A stretch of 64,000 nucleotides of DNA from Cognatundibacterium rugosum (GTDB lineage Bacteria; Pseudomonadota; Gammaproteobacteria; Burkholderiales; Burkholderiaceae_D): NCBI RefSeq assembly GCF_014284365.1, contig NZ_JACOGG010000003.1, positions 280,943 through 344,942 of the forward strand, written 5' to 3'. The notes under the pieces are model-generated. The model had not been told where the DNA came from. It did not search any database and saw only the letters and a list, made by a program, of their open reading frames with translations. A program made the translations under genes and the position numbers. Positions 7,916 to 17,195 of the stretch are shown piece after piece; the stretch's first letter is position 1; each line of letters starts with the position of its first letter.

Positions 7916-7949
7916 GTGTCATGTTCTTGTCATATTTGATCAGTACAGT
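7916..7949 (+). promoter_or_regulatory. Pho box and promoter of pstS
   Basis: GTGTCAT (7916-7922), GTTC, TTGTCAT (7927-7933), a 10-bp gap and -10 TACAGT (7944-7949). The layout is the mirror of the ppk promoter in the same intergenic region, so one PhoB response drives both directions. Confidence 0.82.
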
Positions 7950-7993
7950 TCGCCTCGCAGTAGCAAAACATGTAATTTAACCTAGAGGTCAAC

Positions 7994-9037
7994 ATGCAAA
8001 TGAATCATGTCGTGAAATCCCTGATCGCTGCAGTCGGTGTGGCAGCATCTTTCTCTGTTGCACACGCAGCTGATATTACTGGTGCTGGCGCGACTTTCCC
8101 ATTCCCGATCTACGCGAAATGGGCTGAAGCTTATAAAAAAGCAACTGGCACAGGCCTGAATTACCAGTCCATCGGCTCCGGTGGTGGTATTAAACAGATT
8201 AAGGCAAAGACAGTTGATTTCGGTGCATCCGATATGCCTTTGAAGCTCGAAGAGCTGGACGCTGAAGGACTGACCCAGTTCCCGGCTGTGATTGGTGGCG
8301 TAGTTCCGGTTGTGAATCTGGATGGCGTGGCACCTGGCGCAATGAAAATGACTGGCGAAGTATTGGCCGGTATCTACATGGGTAAGATCACGAAATGGAA
8401 TGCAGCTGAAATCGTTGCGCTGAATCCAGGTGTGAAGCTGCCTGCTGAAGATATCACTGTCGTACACCGTTCTGACGGTTCCGGTACCACTTTCCTGTGG
8501 ACAGATTACCTGAGCAAAGTCAGTGCAGAATTCAAAACTGCAGTGGGTTCCGCGACCGCAGTGAAATGGCCGGTTGGTATGGGCGGTAAAGGTAATGAAG
8601 GCGTTGCAGCAAACGTGCAGCGTATCAAGAATTCTATCGGTTATGTTGAGTACGCTTTCGTAAAGCGTAACAAAATGACGCATACACAACTGAAAAACAC
8701 AGAAGGTGTATATGTCAGCCCGGACGATGAAAACTTCAAAGCAGCGGCATCTCATGCTGACTGGGCAAAAGCACCTGGTATGTACCTGGTGCTGACTAAC
8801 CAGCCAGGTAAGGCTTCCTGGCCTGTGACTGGTGCTTCTTTCATCCTGATGCACAAATCTCAGGCTGAAGCCGAAAAAGGCAAAGAAGTGTTGAAATTCT
8901 TTGACTGGGCATTCAAAAACGGTGGTGCGATGGCGACTGAGCTGGAGTATGTGTCTATGCCAGCTCCAGTTGTAAAACAGATTGAAGACGGCTGGAAAGC
9001 TAAAATCAAAGATGCATCTGGCAAAGCACTGTGGTAA
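7994..9037 (+). CDS. pstS: Phosphate ABC transporter substrate-binding protein PstS
   Basis: 347 aa periplasmic phosphate-binding protein. Signal peptide at residues 1-25 (cut after AHA), mature start ADITGAGATFPFPIY, and the phosphate-binding segments GSGGGIKQI, FGASDMPL and HRSDGSGTTFLWTDYL. AGAGG stands 5 bp before ATG 7994 (ATG 8000 is an in-frame alternative). First gene of pstSCAB-phoU-phoB-phoR with its own Pho box. A strong hairpin follows the stop and may keep the pstS part of the message stable so that binding protein is made in excess over the permease. Confidence 0.95.
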   Translation: MQMNHVVKSLIAAVGVAASFSVAHAADITGAGATFPFPIYAKWAEAYKKATGTGLNYQSIGSGGGIKQIKAKTVDFGASDMPLKLEELDAEGLTQFPAVIGGVVPVVNLDGVAPGAMKMTGEVLAGIYMGKITKWNAAEIVALNPGVKLPAEDITVVHRSDGSGTTFLWTDYLSKVSAEFKTAVGSATAVKWPVGMGGKGNEGVAANVQRIKNSIGYVEYAFVKRNKMTHTQLKNTEGVYVSPDDENFKAAASHADWAKAPGMYLVLTNQPGKASWPVTGASFILMHKSQAEAEKGKEVLKFFDWAFKNGGAMATELEYVSMPAPVVKQIEDGWKAKIKDASGKALW

Positions 9038-9100
9038 TCACAGTCTGAGTAACTTGTAATTCCGATGTGAGCCTCTCTGCAATTCAGAGATTTTCGTATC

Positions 9101-9126
9101 AGGCGAACCACTGCGGTGGTTCGCCT
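9101..9126 (+). repeat. mRNA hairpin between pstS and pstC
   Basis: Perfect 11-bp stem (9101-9111 with 9116-9126) with a TGCG loop and no U run. It sits in the 109-bp gap and is better explained as an RNA-stability or partial-termination element than as a full terminator. Confidence 0.6.
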
Positions 9127-9146
9127 CCCGGTGAAAAAATACACCC

Positions 9147-10190
9147 ATGACACTACCAACGTCTTCCGTCAACATGAACGCACCCTCCGTTATACCCACA
9201 GCCTCTTCCTCGCCGCAAGCAAACTTGCCACTTAGTGATGCGCGCATGGCGGTCATTATGCGTCGTCAGCGTTGGCAAGATTTCTTTTTCCATAAACTTA
9301 CCTTGAGCTTTGCAGCATTTGTGCTGATCGTATTGCTCGGTATTATTTTCTCTTTGTTTGTCCGTGCTTTGCCTGCAATGCAGGAATTCGGACTGGCATT
9401 TATCACCACCATAGAGTGGGATCCGGTCAATGATAAGTTTGGCGGTCTGATCGCAATTGTAGGTACGCTCGCTACCTCTGTGATTGCATTGCTGATCGCG
9501 TTTCCGGTCAGTTTTGGTATCGCATTGTTCCTGACCGAAATCTGCCCGGCCTGGCTCAAGCGCCCATTGGGTACAGCGATAGAATTACTGGCAGGTGTGC
9601 CAAGTATTATTTACGGTATGTGGGGCCTGTTTGTATTTGCACCGCTGTTTTCAGAATATGTACAGCCTGCGCTGGCCGCCACGCTGGGTAAATTGCCAGT
9701 CGTCGGCGCTTTGTTTTCCGGTCCTATGATAGGTCTGGGTATTTTGTCGGCCGGTATTATTCTGGCGATTATGATTATTCCTTTCATTTCTTCAGTGATG
9801 CGTGATGTGTTTGAAGTCGTGCCACCAGTGCTGAAAGAGTCTGCCTACGGCCTTGGCTGTACTAAATGGGAAGTGGTCAGAAAGATTGTGCTGCCTTACA
9901 CCAAAATCGGTGTGGTCGGTGGCGTGATGTTGGGTCTGGGACGTGCGTTGGGTGAAACCATGGCAGTGACCTTCATGATTGGTAATGCACACAAATTATC
10001 CTGGTCCTTGTTCGCAGCCGGTAACAGTATCGCTTCCACACTTGCAAATGAATTCGCAGAAGCAGAGTCCGTGTTGCATACCTCCTCGCTGTTCCTGCTG
10101 GGTCTGATACTGTTTGTGATTACGTTTATCGTGTTGTCTGCAGCTAAATTATTGTTGCTCGGTCTGAGCAAAAAAGAGGGATCAAAATAA
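9147..10190 (+). CDS. pstC: Phosphate ABC transporter permease PstC
   Basis: 347 aa inner-membrane permease. After a hydrophilic N-terminal tail of about 45 residues there are about six membrane segments; the BPD-transporter signature region is [29 protein letters not shown], where PstB docks (EAA loop). With PstA it forms the channel that takes phosphate handed over by PstS. Its stop overlaps the pstA start (TAATG). Confidence 0.94.
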   Translation: MTLPTSSVNMNAPSVIPTASSSPQANLPLSDARMAVIMRRQRWQDFFFHKLTLSFAAFVLIVLLGIIFSLFVRALPAMQEFGLAFITTIEWDPVNDKFGGLIAIVGTLATSVIALLIAFPVSFGIALFLTEICPAWLKRPLGTAIELLAGVPSIIYGMWGLFVFAPLFSEYVQPALAATLGKLPVVGALFSGPMIGLGILSAGIILAIMIIPFISSVMRDVFEVVPPVLKESAYGLGCTKWEVVRKIVLPYTKIGVVGGVMLGLGRALGETMAVTFMIGNAHKLSWSLFAAGNSIASTLANEFAEAESVLHTSSLFLLGLILFVITFIVLSAAKLLLLGLSKKEGSK

Positions 10191-11062
10191 TGAGTGATCA
10201 ACAAGTAATCGCGGCGCGTAATCCGGTTTACCGCAAGCGCCTGTATATGCACAGAGTGGGGATTTTTCTATCCTCGATCGCGATGGCATTTGGGCTGATA
10301 TTCCTGATGTGGATTTTGTTCACGTTGATCGTGAAAGGCTTTTCCGCAGTCAATCTGGCGATGTTTACTGAATCGACGCCGGCGCCTGGCAGCGAAGGTG
10401 GTGGTTTGATGAATGCAATCGTCGGTAGTTTTATGATGGTTGGTGCAGCTACGTTGATTTCGACACCGATCGGTATTCTGGCGGGTATCTACCTGGCAGA
10501 ATATGGTGACAAGAGCTGGTTTGGTGGACTCACCCGCTTTGTGACTGACATCATGCTGTCAGCACCGTCTATCGTAGTTGGCTTATTTGTGTATGCAATC
10601 TATGTCGCGAACGTGAAGCATTTTTCCGGCTGGGCGGGCAGTATCGCGATTTCTCTGATTGCGATTCCGGTCGTGGTGCGTACCACAGATAATATGCTGG
10701 GCCTGGTGCCGGCCAGTTTGCGTGAGGCGGCATTCGCACTCGGTGCACCACGTTGGAAAGTCGCTTTGCTGGTACGTCTGCGTGCAGTCAAAGCAGGTGT
10801 GGTCACCGGTATTTTGTTAGCTGTGGCACGTATTTCCGGTGAAACGGCGCCTTTGCTGTTCACAGCGCTGAGCAACCAATTCTTTAATGGAAATATGAAT
10901 AAACCAATGGCGAATTTGCCGGTGGTGATTTACCAGTTTGCTATGAGCCCGTATGAAAACTGGCGTGATCTGGCGTGGGCAGGTGCCTTGCTGATTACCT
11001 TCAGTGTTCTGGGCCTGAATATTTTATCGCGTACCTTGTTTAACCAAAAGACACAGCATTAA
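10190..11062 (+). CDS. pstA: Phosphate ABC transporter permease PstA
   Basis: 290 aa, six predicted membrane segments, second half of the Pst channel. The EAA-type loop [19 protein letters not shown] lies near residues 167-185. Start overlaps the pstC stop by one base, so the two subunits are coupled; pstB follows after 13 bp. Confidence 0.94.
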   Translation: MSDQQVIAARNPVYRKRLYMHRVGIFLSSIAMAFGLIFLMWILFTLIVKGFSAVNLAMFTESTPAPGSEGGGLMNAIVGSFMMVGAATLISTPIGILAGIYLAEYGDKSWFGGLTRFVTDIMLSAPSIVVGLFVYAIYVANVKHFSGWAGSIAISLIAIPVVVRTTDNMLGLVPASLREAAFALGAPRWKVALLVRLRAVKAGVVTGILLAVARISGETAPLLFTALSNQFFNGNMNKPMANLPVVIYQFAMSPYENWRDLAWAGALLITFSVLGLNILSRTLFNQKTQH

Positions 11063-11075
11063 TCCGAGCATCGAT

Positions 11076-11855
11076 ATGACAACTACTCAAGCAACTACCC
11101 AAAAGAAAGCAATCGAGATCGACGGGCTGAATTTTTACTACGGTGCGACCCGTAGCCTGCGCGATATCAACCTGAATATTTTCGATAAAAAAGTAACTGC
11201 TTTTATCGGTCCTTCGGGTTGCGGTAAATCCACTTTACTGCGTACACTGAATCGCATGTACGATTTGTACCCAGGCCAGCGCGCTGAAGGCCGCATTGTG
11301 TATAACGGTAAAAATATTCTGGATGCAGATCAGGATATCAATTTGCTGCGCGCTAAAGTCGGCATGGTGTTTCAGAAGCCAACCCCATTCCCGATGTCGG
11401 TGTATGACAATATCGCGTTTGGTGTGCGTCTGTACGAAAACCTGTCAAAAGGTGAGATGGATGAGCGTGTGGAATGGGCATTGAAAAAAGCCGCGATCTG
11501 GACTGAGGTCAAAGACAAACTTAATAAGAGCGGTCTGAGCCTGTCAGGTGGTCAGCAACAACGTCTGTGTATCGCTCGCGGTGTCTCGGTGAAACCGGAT
11601 GTGTTATTGCTGGATGAGCCAACATCTGCGCTCGATCCTATCTCTACCGTCAAAATCGAAGAGCTGATTAACGAGCTCAAAGAAGAATATACGATTGCTA
11701 TCGTGACGCACAATATGCAGCAAGCAGCACGCTGCTCTGACTATACTGCTTACATGTATCTGGGTGAACTGGTCGAATTTGGTGAGACCGATCATATTTT
11801 CATGAACCCGGTTAAAAAAGAAACCCAAGACTATATTACCGGTCGTTTCGGTTAA
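11076..11855 (+). CDS. pstB: Phosphate ABC transporter ATPase PstB
   Basis: 259 aa ATPase. Walker [10 protein letters not shown] is at residues 45-53, Q-loop [10 protein letters not shown] about 97-106, signature LSGGQQQR about 153-160, Walker [14 protein letters not shown] about 171-183 and the H-loop IVTHNMQQ about 208-215. The PFPMS after the Q-loop is typical of PstB. It powers phosphate uptake through PstC and PstA. Confidence 0.96.
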   Translation: MTTTQATTQKKAIEIDGLNFYYGATRSLRDINLNIFDKKVTAFIGPSGCGKSTLLRTLNRMYDLYPGQRAEGRIVYNGKNILDADQDINLLRAKVGMVFQKPTPFPMSVYDNIAFGVRLYENLSKGEMDERVEWALKKAAIWTEVKDKLNKSGLSLSGGQQQRLCIARGVSVKPDVLLLDEPTSALDPISTVKIEELINELKEEYTIAIVTHNMQQAARCSDYTAYMYLGELVEFGETDHIFMNPVKKETQDYITGRFG

Positions 11856-11889
11856 TACCATCCAGTGATATGGAATACAGGAGAAAAAA

Positions 11890-12600
11890 GTGACAGGTGA
11901 ACACTCTTCAAAACAGTACGACATGGATCTGGAAACGATCCGTTCCAAAGTATTACTGATGGGCGGTTTGGTAGAAAGCCATTTTCACGACGCGATGTCC
12001 TGCTTCAGAACCGGCAATGAACAGCAGGCTGAAGCGGTTATTCAGTCTGATCTGGAAGTAAATCGCCTCGAAGTCAGCCTTGATGACATGTGTAGCCATC
12101 TGATCGTCAAGCGTCAGCCAGCAGCAAACGATCTGCGTACCGTGATGGCGACAGGTAAAGTGATTACCGATTTGGAGCGGATAGGCGACGAATCGACTAA
12201 AATTGCACGTATTGCAAAAGATGCAGCGATTAACCGCCGTAGTCTGCCTATGTTCAGTGGCTATGAAACAGTGCGCGTGCTGGCAGCGAATGTTGCTGAC
12301 ATGTTGCATAACTCGCTGGATGCGTTTGCGCGTCTGGACGATGCAAAAGCGGTCCAACTGATCGCGCAGGATGCCATTATCGACCATGACTTCCGCTCGA
12401 TTATGCGTAACCTGATTACCTTCATGATGGAAGATCCGAGCACGATTTCATCTTCCCTGAATGCCTTGTGGGTAGCGAAAGCCATAGAACGTATCGGCGA
12501 TCATGCGAAGAACATCGCGGAACATACGATATATATCGTTGAAGGCAAAGATATCCGGCATTCTGATTATGTCGCAACCAAACAAGAGCAAAAGAGCTAA
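11890..12600 (+). CDS. phoU: Phosphate signalling regulator PhoU
   Basis: 236 aa all-helical protein of two PhoU three-helix bundles with metal-binding ExxxD-type motifs (for example RIGDESTKIA and RIGDHAKNIAEH). It links the state of the Pst transporter to PhoR and keeps the Pho regulon off when phosphate is plentiful. GTG start, with AGGAG about 7 bp upstream; no better ATG is near. Confidence 0.94.
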   Translation: MTGEHSSKQYDMDLETIRSKVLLMGGLVESHFHDAMSCFRTGNEQQAEAVIQSDLEVNRLEVSLDDMCSHLIVKRQPAANDLRTVMATGKVITDLERIGDESTKIARIAKDAAINRRSLPMFSGYETVRVLAANVADMLHNSLDAFARLDDAKAVQLIAQDAIIDHDFRSIMRNLITFMMEDPSTISSSLNALWVAKAIERIGDHAKNIAEHTIYIVEGKDIRHSDYVATKQEQKS

Positions 12601-12607
12601 TTGAGAT

Positions 12608-13294
12608 ATGGCAGCTGACACCACTATTCTGATCGTTGAGGATGAACCGGCTATCGTTGAGCTGGTCAGCTTTACCCTGCGTGCCGCCGGATGGAATACC
12701 TTCGCTGTGAATAACACTGCAGAGGCATGGGAATTTATTCAACGCCGTACACCGCAACTGATATTACTGGACTGGATGTTGCCGGATCAAAGCGGCTTGC
12801 GTCTGCTGTCTAAAATACGTGGTGACCGTCAGTTCAATGAAATTCCCATCATCATGCTTACTGCGAAGAGCATGGAAGAAGATAAGATCGCGGGATTGGA
12901 TCATGGTGCAGATGACTATATCACCAAACCATTTTCACCGCGTGAACTGACTGCGCGGATTAAGGCGCTGCTACGCCGTAAGAGCCCTGAACACGCGCAG
13001 ACTGCACTGACAGCTGGTGCCGTGGTGCTTGATCCGGTCAGCTGCACCGTCAAAATATCTGATCAGAAGGTCGATATCGGACATGCGGAATACAAGCTGC
13101 TGAAGTTCTTTATGGCGCACCCGGAACGTGTATTTTCACGCAGCCAGTTGCTCGATAAAGTGTGGGGCGATCATGTCGTGATCGAAGAGCGCACAGTGGA
13201 CGTACATGTATTACGCCTGCGTAAGGTATTAAAATCCGCCGAATCCTTAATTAAGACGGTACGCAGTGTAGGCTATATGCTGTCTGAAAAATAA
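12608..13294 (+). CDS. phoB: Phosphate regulon response regulator PhoB
   Basis: 228 aa OmpR-type regulator. Receiver domain at residues 6-120 with acidic pocket EDE (11-13), phosphoacceptor D55 (LILLDWMLPD) and KPF; winged-helix DNA-binding domain at about 130-228 with ERTVDVHVLRLRKVL. It should bind the Pho boxes described in this window. It lies 7 bp behind phoU; a 12-bp hairpin separates it from phoR. Confidence 0.95.
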   Translation: MAADTTILIVEDEPAIVELVSFTLRAAGWNTFAVNNTAEAWEFIQRRTPQLILLDWMLPDQSGLRLLSKIRGDRQFNEIPIIMLTAKSMEEDKIAGLDHGADDYITKPFSPRELTARIKALLRRKSPEHAQTALTAGAVVLDPVSCTVKISDQKVDIGHAEYKLLKFFMAHPERVFSRSQLLDKVWGDHVVIEERTVDVHVLRLRKVLKSAESLIKTVRSVGYMLSEK

Positions 13295-13298
13295 ATCA

Positions 13299-13333
13299 GT
13301 TTACGGCGTGTTCACCATGATCACGCCGTAAAC
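13299..13333 (+). repeat. Perfect 12-bp inverted repeat between phoB and phoR
   Basis: Arms 13299-13310 and 13322-13333, 11-nt loop, 5 bases behind the phoB stop. No U run follows. It may reduce read-through into phoR or protect the upstream message, so that regulator exceeds kinase. Confidence 0.55.
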
Positions 13334-13433
13334 CCATCAGTTGCGCTGCAAACGCAGCGGGCTGGTCTGATCAGGCTAAGATCACCAGACCCTCATCTAC
13401 TATCCTTATTCAATAATAATATCTGGATCCCTT

Positions 13434-14732
13434 ATGTCCCCTCGTCTGATTTTCTGGATTTCTAATGTCGTCAGAATTTTTCTGGTGTTGGCTGGAACTG
13501 CCCTGGCGGCTTATTTCTGGGGGTTGGTTCCAGGGCTGATTATTGGATTTCTGGTCCTCCTCACCATGTTTCTGATACAGCTGGTGTATTTGCAGCGACT
13601 GGGTGACTGGCTGGATAATCCCAGCAGCTCCCGTTTGCCCGATGGTTCGGGCGCCTGGACTGAAGTGTTTTCCCGTTTGTACAAACTGCGTCGTGGCGAT
13701 GAAAAAAATCAGGCTGAGCTGACTGAATGGCTGGCACGCTTTCGTCAGGCAATGACACTGCTGCCGGATGGAGTGGTGATCATGGATGATGTGCTGTTTC
13801 TGGAATGGTGCAATCCCGCCGCTGAACATCATCTGGGCCTGAGTCTGAGTCAGGATAAGGGCATGCGTGTTACCAATCTGGTACGCAGTCCTGAGTTCAT
13901 GGACTACATTATTTTGGGACGCTATGAAACACCACTGACCCTGTCTTTCCGCGACAGAAAGCTGATTGCACACATCATCCCGTTTGAAAACCGTCGTCAG
14001 ATTTTGGTGACGCATGATGTCACTGAGTCTGAACGTATCGACATGATGCGACGCGACTTTATTGCTAACGCCTCGCATGAGTTGCGCACTCCGCTGACGG
14101 TGATTAACGGCTTTCTGGAAATCGCCTCGTTGCAGCCTGATCTCGATATACCAACCCGTAACGCGCATCTGAAACTGATGTCCGAGCAGGGCGAGCGCAT
14201 GCAGCGACTGGTTGAAGACATGTTGACGCTGACCCGTCTGGAATCGGTCGACCATTTACTGCGCACTGAAGTCGTCAATATGCGCGGCTTACTTGAGCAG
14301 ATATTGCAGGAAGCGGAAGCGCTGTCTGCCGGGCGTCACCAAATCAGTCTCAGTGTTGAAGGGCCAGATATTAAAGGCAGCACCGATGAAATTCGCAGTG
14401 CACTGACCAATCTGGTCACGAATGCAATTCGTTATACACCGCAGGGTGGGCGTATCGAAATCTGCTGGCAGAGCGTGGAGCAGGGGGCGAAATTCAGTGT
14501 GCGCGACAATGGGATAGGCATTAGTCCCGAGCATATTTCCAGATTGACCGAGCGCTTTTATCGCGTCGATAAAAGCCGTTCTCGTGAGACCCAGGGCACG
14601 GGGCTGGGCCTGGCTATCGTAAAGCATGTGTTATTGCGTCACAATGCACAATTATTTATTGAATCAACACCCGAGGTCGGTAGTGTCTTTGCTGTGCAGT
14701 TTCCTGGCACAGTCTTGCATCAGTTACACTGA
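13434..14732 (+). CDS. phoR: Phosphate regulon sensor histidine kinase PhoR
   Basis: 432 aa. Two membrane helices (about residues 5-27 and 33-53) without a large periplasmic part, as usual for PhoR; a cytoplasmic linker and PAS domain (about 95-195); HisKA with phosphoacceptor H215 in NASHELRTPL; HATPase with NLVTNAIRYTPQGG, DNGIGIS and GTGLGLAIVKHVL. It phosphorylates PhoB when phosphate is short. No clear ribosome site at the chosen ATG; the protein start fits the family. Confidence 0.94.
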   Translation: MSPRLIFWISNVVRIFLVLAGTALAAYFWGLVPGLIIGFLVLLTMFLIQLVYLQRLGDWLDNPSSSRLPDGSGAWTEVFSRLYKLRRGDEKNQAELTEWLARFRQAMTLLPDGVVIMDDVLFLEWCNPAAEHHLGLSLSQDKGMRVTNLVRSPEFMDYIILGRYETPLTLSFRDRKLIAHIIPFENRRQILVTHDVTESERIDMMRRDFIANASHELRTPLTVINGFLEIASLQPDLDIPTRNAHLKLMSEQGERMQRLVEDMLTLTRLESVDHLLRTEVVNMRGLLEQILQEAEALSAGRHQISLSVEGPDIKGSTDEIRSALTNLVTNAIRYTPQGGRIEICWQSVEQGAKFSVRDNGIGISPEHISRLTERFYRVDKSRSRETQGTGLGLAIVKHVLLRHNAQLFIESTPEVGSVFAVQFPGTVLHQLH

Positions 14733-14797
14733 ACCAGCATAACGATTTAGTTTGTTGCTTGCTTTACTTGAATTTAGTTTAAATTTCTTGTCGCAAA

Positions 14798-14825
14798 TAG
14801 ACAGACGGAATAAATACGATACACT
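14798..14825 (+). promoter_or_regulatory. Sigma-70 promoter of the HD-GYP operon
   Basis: -35 TAGACA (14798-14803, 5 of 6), 16-bp spacer, -10 TACACT (14820-14825, 4 of 6). A short stem TCCAG/CTGGA followed by ATTC and seven T lies just behind, between promoter and ribosome site (14858-14880), and could be a small attenuator or the phoR terminator. Confidence 0.45.
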
Positions 14826-14895
14826 CAAAAAAGATTCCTGGTAGTAAAATCAGTGTCATCCAGACATCTGGAATTCTTTTTTTGAGGAATATTCG

Positions 14896-15981
14896 ATGGA
14901 AATGAATGTTTTGGTGCTGGATGACGCACAGATAAACGTAACCCTGCTGTGTCATTTGCTACAAAAACTGGACGATTGCCGTTCCATCAGTTTCACGGAG
15001 CCTGCAAAAGCATTGAGCTGGTGTGCGGTTCAGGTACCTGATCTGGTGTTGGTGGATTACATGATGCCTGAAATGGACGGTGTCGCTTTCATCAGTCATT
15101 TTCGCCAGCTGCCAGGCTGTGCCGATATTCCTGTTCTCATGATTACTGCCAACAGTGGGTTGGAGCTGCGCTATCAGGCGCTTGATGTTGGTGCTACCGA
15201 TTTCCTGATTAAACCCATTGATCGCATCGAATTTCTGGCCCGTACCAAGAATATGCTGGCGTTGCGACGCAGTCAGCGTTTTTTGGAAGACAGGGCCAGC
15301 TGGCTGAATGTCGAAGTACAAAAAGCGACAGCAGAAATCCGGGCGCGTGAGAGAGAGACCATATTGCGTCTGTCACGCGCAGCAGACTCACGCGATCCTG
15401 AAACCGGGGCGCACATCATCCGTATGGCAAATTATTCCAAGATCATTGCTGCCAATCTGGGCTTGTCCACCGACGATCAGCAATTGATACTCGAAGCTGC
15501 ACCCATGCATGACATTGGCAAGGTGGGTATTCCAGACAGTATTTTGCTCAAGCCAGGTAAGCTGACGCCAGAAGAGTTCACGATCATGAAGCGCCATTCA
15601 CGTCTTGGGTATGAAATTCTGGCTGGCAGCTCATCAGAAATGCTGAATGCCGGTGCCGTGATCGCACTTGCACATCATGAGAAATTTGATGGCAGTGGTT
15701 ACCCCCAAGGCTTAGTGGGAGACGCGATACCTTTGTTCGCCCGCATCGTTGCTGTATCCGATGTATTCGATGCACTGACCTCAGAACGGCCCTATAAGGC
15801 CGCATGGGAAACTGAACGCGCCCTGCAATTTCTGCGTGAAGGTTCAGGTCAGCATTTCGATCCCGCCTGCGTCAATGCGTTCATGGCGGGGCTGAGCGAG
15901 ATTTTGGCAATTAAAAATCAGTATCAGGAAGACTTGTCGCAGCAAAAAGAATTTGGTGCAGAGTGGGGTATTCAGACTTAA
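14896..15981 (+). CDS. Response regulator with HD-GYP phosphodiesterase domain
   Basis: 361 aa RpfG-type protein. Receiver at residues 4-120 with phosphoacceptor D54 (LVDYMMPEMDG) and KPID; a helical linker; HD-GYP domain at about 150-345 with H205-D206 (MHDIGKVGIPD), HHEKFDGSGYP (260-270) and the following DVFDALTSERPYK. Such domains break down cyclic di-GMP. The motif residues are all present, so the enzyme should be active. First gene of a three-gene signalling unit with the FIST protein and the hybrid kinase, which probably phosphorylates it. Confidence 0.9.
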   Translation: MEMNVLVLDDAQINVTLLCHLLQKLDDCRSISFTEPAKALSWCAVQVPDLVLVDYMMPEMDGVAFISHFRQLPGCADIPVLMITANSGLELRYQALDVGATDFLIKPIDRIEFLARTKNMLALRRSQRFLEDRASWLNVEVQKATAEIRARERETILRLSRAADSRDPETGAHIIRMANYSKIIAANLGLSTDDQQLILEAAPMHDIGKVGIPDSILLKPGKLTPEEFTIMKRHSRLGYEILAGSSSEMLNAGAVIALAHHEKFDGSGYPQGLVGDAIPLFARIVAVSDVFDALTSERPYKAAWETERALQFLREGSGQHFDPACVNAFMAGLSEILAIKNQYQEDLSQQKEFGAEWGIQT

Positions 15982-16046
15982 ACAGGCTGTTGCAATGACA
16001 GCACGCAGGAAGCGCAGACAGTCTCGTCTAATGACATGAGGTTACG

Positions 16047-17195
16047 ATGAAAATTGCTCAGGAAATTTTGTATGGTACACCCGGGACGGAATGGAAGCTG
16101 GATGCTGTTTCCGCCATATCGCCGCAATTGGTATTGGTCTTTGCATCGATTTCCCATTTTGAAAATCCAGACTTTTTAGCTCACTTAAGGCGCTTGCTGC
16201 CGGATGCGCAATTACTGGGATGCTCGACCGCTGGTGAAATTTCTGCTCAGGGTGTCAGTACGCAAACTGTGGTGGTGACAGGGATACGTTTTAACAGCGC
16301 GCAGTTTCAGATTGTTAGCGCGACTTTATCCGGTATGGAATATAGTGAGCAGGCGGGCCGTACTTTGGCCGCCCAGCTGAGTCGGGACGGTTTGCGTGCC
16401 GTCAGCGTATTCGGACAAGGCGTCGGTATCAACGGCAGTGCCCTGATCGATGGCATCGTCGCAGAGCTGGGGCAGGCATTGCCTGTGACGGGTGGCCTAG
16501 CGGGTGATAACGGCAGTTTTTCGCGTACCTATACATTAGGTCCGGCCGGTGTCTCAGATAACCAAGTCGTCGCCTTAGGCCTGTATGGAAAAAATCTGAC
16601 GTTCACGCATGGCAGTTATGGGGGTTGGCGTCCTTTTGGTCCTGTGCGTAAGGTGACACGTTGTGAGGACAATATACTGTACGAACTGGACGGAGCACCT
16701 GCACTCGACATTTATAAAAAATATCTGGGTGATTACGCGGCTGATTTACCCGGTTCAGGTTTGTTATTTCCATTTGAAATGCTGAGCCATCTGCGCGAAT
16801 CATTGGGGCAAATACGCACTATATTGGGTATCAATGAGCAGGATGGCAGTCTGATATTAGCTGGTTCGATTAATCCTGACGGTTATTTGCGACTCATGCA
16901 TGCGCAAACCAATGAGCTGGTCGATGGTGCAGAAACGGCCGCCAGTGCTGCCTTACCAAAAGACGCACCAGAAACTGGTCAGGCGCTGGCGATGTTGGTC
17001 AGCTGTGTCGGCAGGAAACTGGTGATGGGGGGCCGGGTGGATGAGGAGGTGGAGGTCGTGCAGGATCTGATGGGGTCGCAAACAGTGATATGCGGTTTTT
17101 ACTCCAACGGCGAGATTTGTCCCGGCTATCAATTGCAAGTTTGTAGTCTGCATAATCAAACCATGACCATTAGCTATATGGCTGAAGATATGTGA
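16047..17195 (+). CDS. FIST-domain sensory protein
   Basis: 382 aa, soluble. FIST_N domain (about residues 25-220) with the typical LLGCSTAGEIS near residues 55-65 and GGLAGDNG near 150, followed by FIST_C (about 225-365) ending in ICGFYSNGEICP. FIST domains are proposed to bind small ligands such as amino acids and occur with signalling outputs. Here the stop overlaps the start of the hybrid kinase (TGATG), so it probably feeds a ligand signal into that kinase. The ligand cannot be inferred. Confidence 0.85.
   Translation: MKIAQEILYGTPGTEWKLDAVSAISPQLVLVFASISHFENPDFLAHLRRLLPDAQLLGCSTAGEISAQGVSTQTVVVTGIRFNSAQFQIVSATLSGMEYSEQAGRTLAAQLSRDGLRAVSVFGQGVGINGSALIDGIVAELGQALPVTGGLAGDNGSFSRTYTLGPAGVSDNQVVALGLYGKNLTFTHGSYGGWRPFGPVRKVTRCEDNILYELDGAPALDIYKKYLGDYAADLPGSGLLFPFEMLSHLRESLGQIRTILGINEQDGSLILAGSINPDGYLRLMHAQTNELVDGAETAASAALPKDAPETGQALAMLVSCVGRKLVMGGRVDEEVEVVQDLMGSQTVICGFYSNGEICPGYQLQVCSLHNQTMTISYMAEDM

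Noticed and set aside
7982..8854. 290-codon minus-strand frame opposite pstS
   Set aside because: Shadow of pstS; Cys/His-rich composition typical of an antisense frame.
14858..14880. Full terminator before the HD-GYP gene
   Set aside because: The stem is only 5 bp although seven T follow; mentioned as a possible attenuator only.
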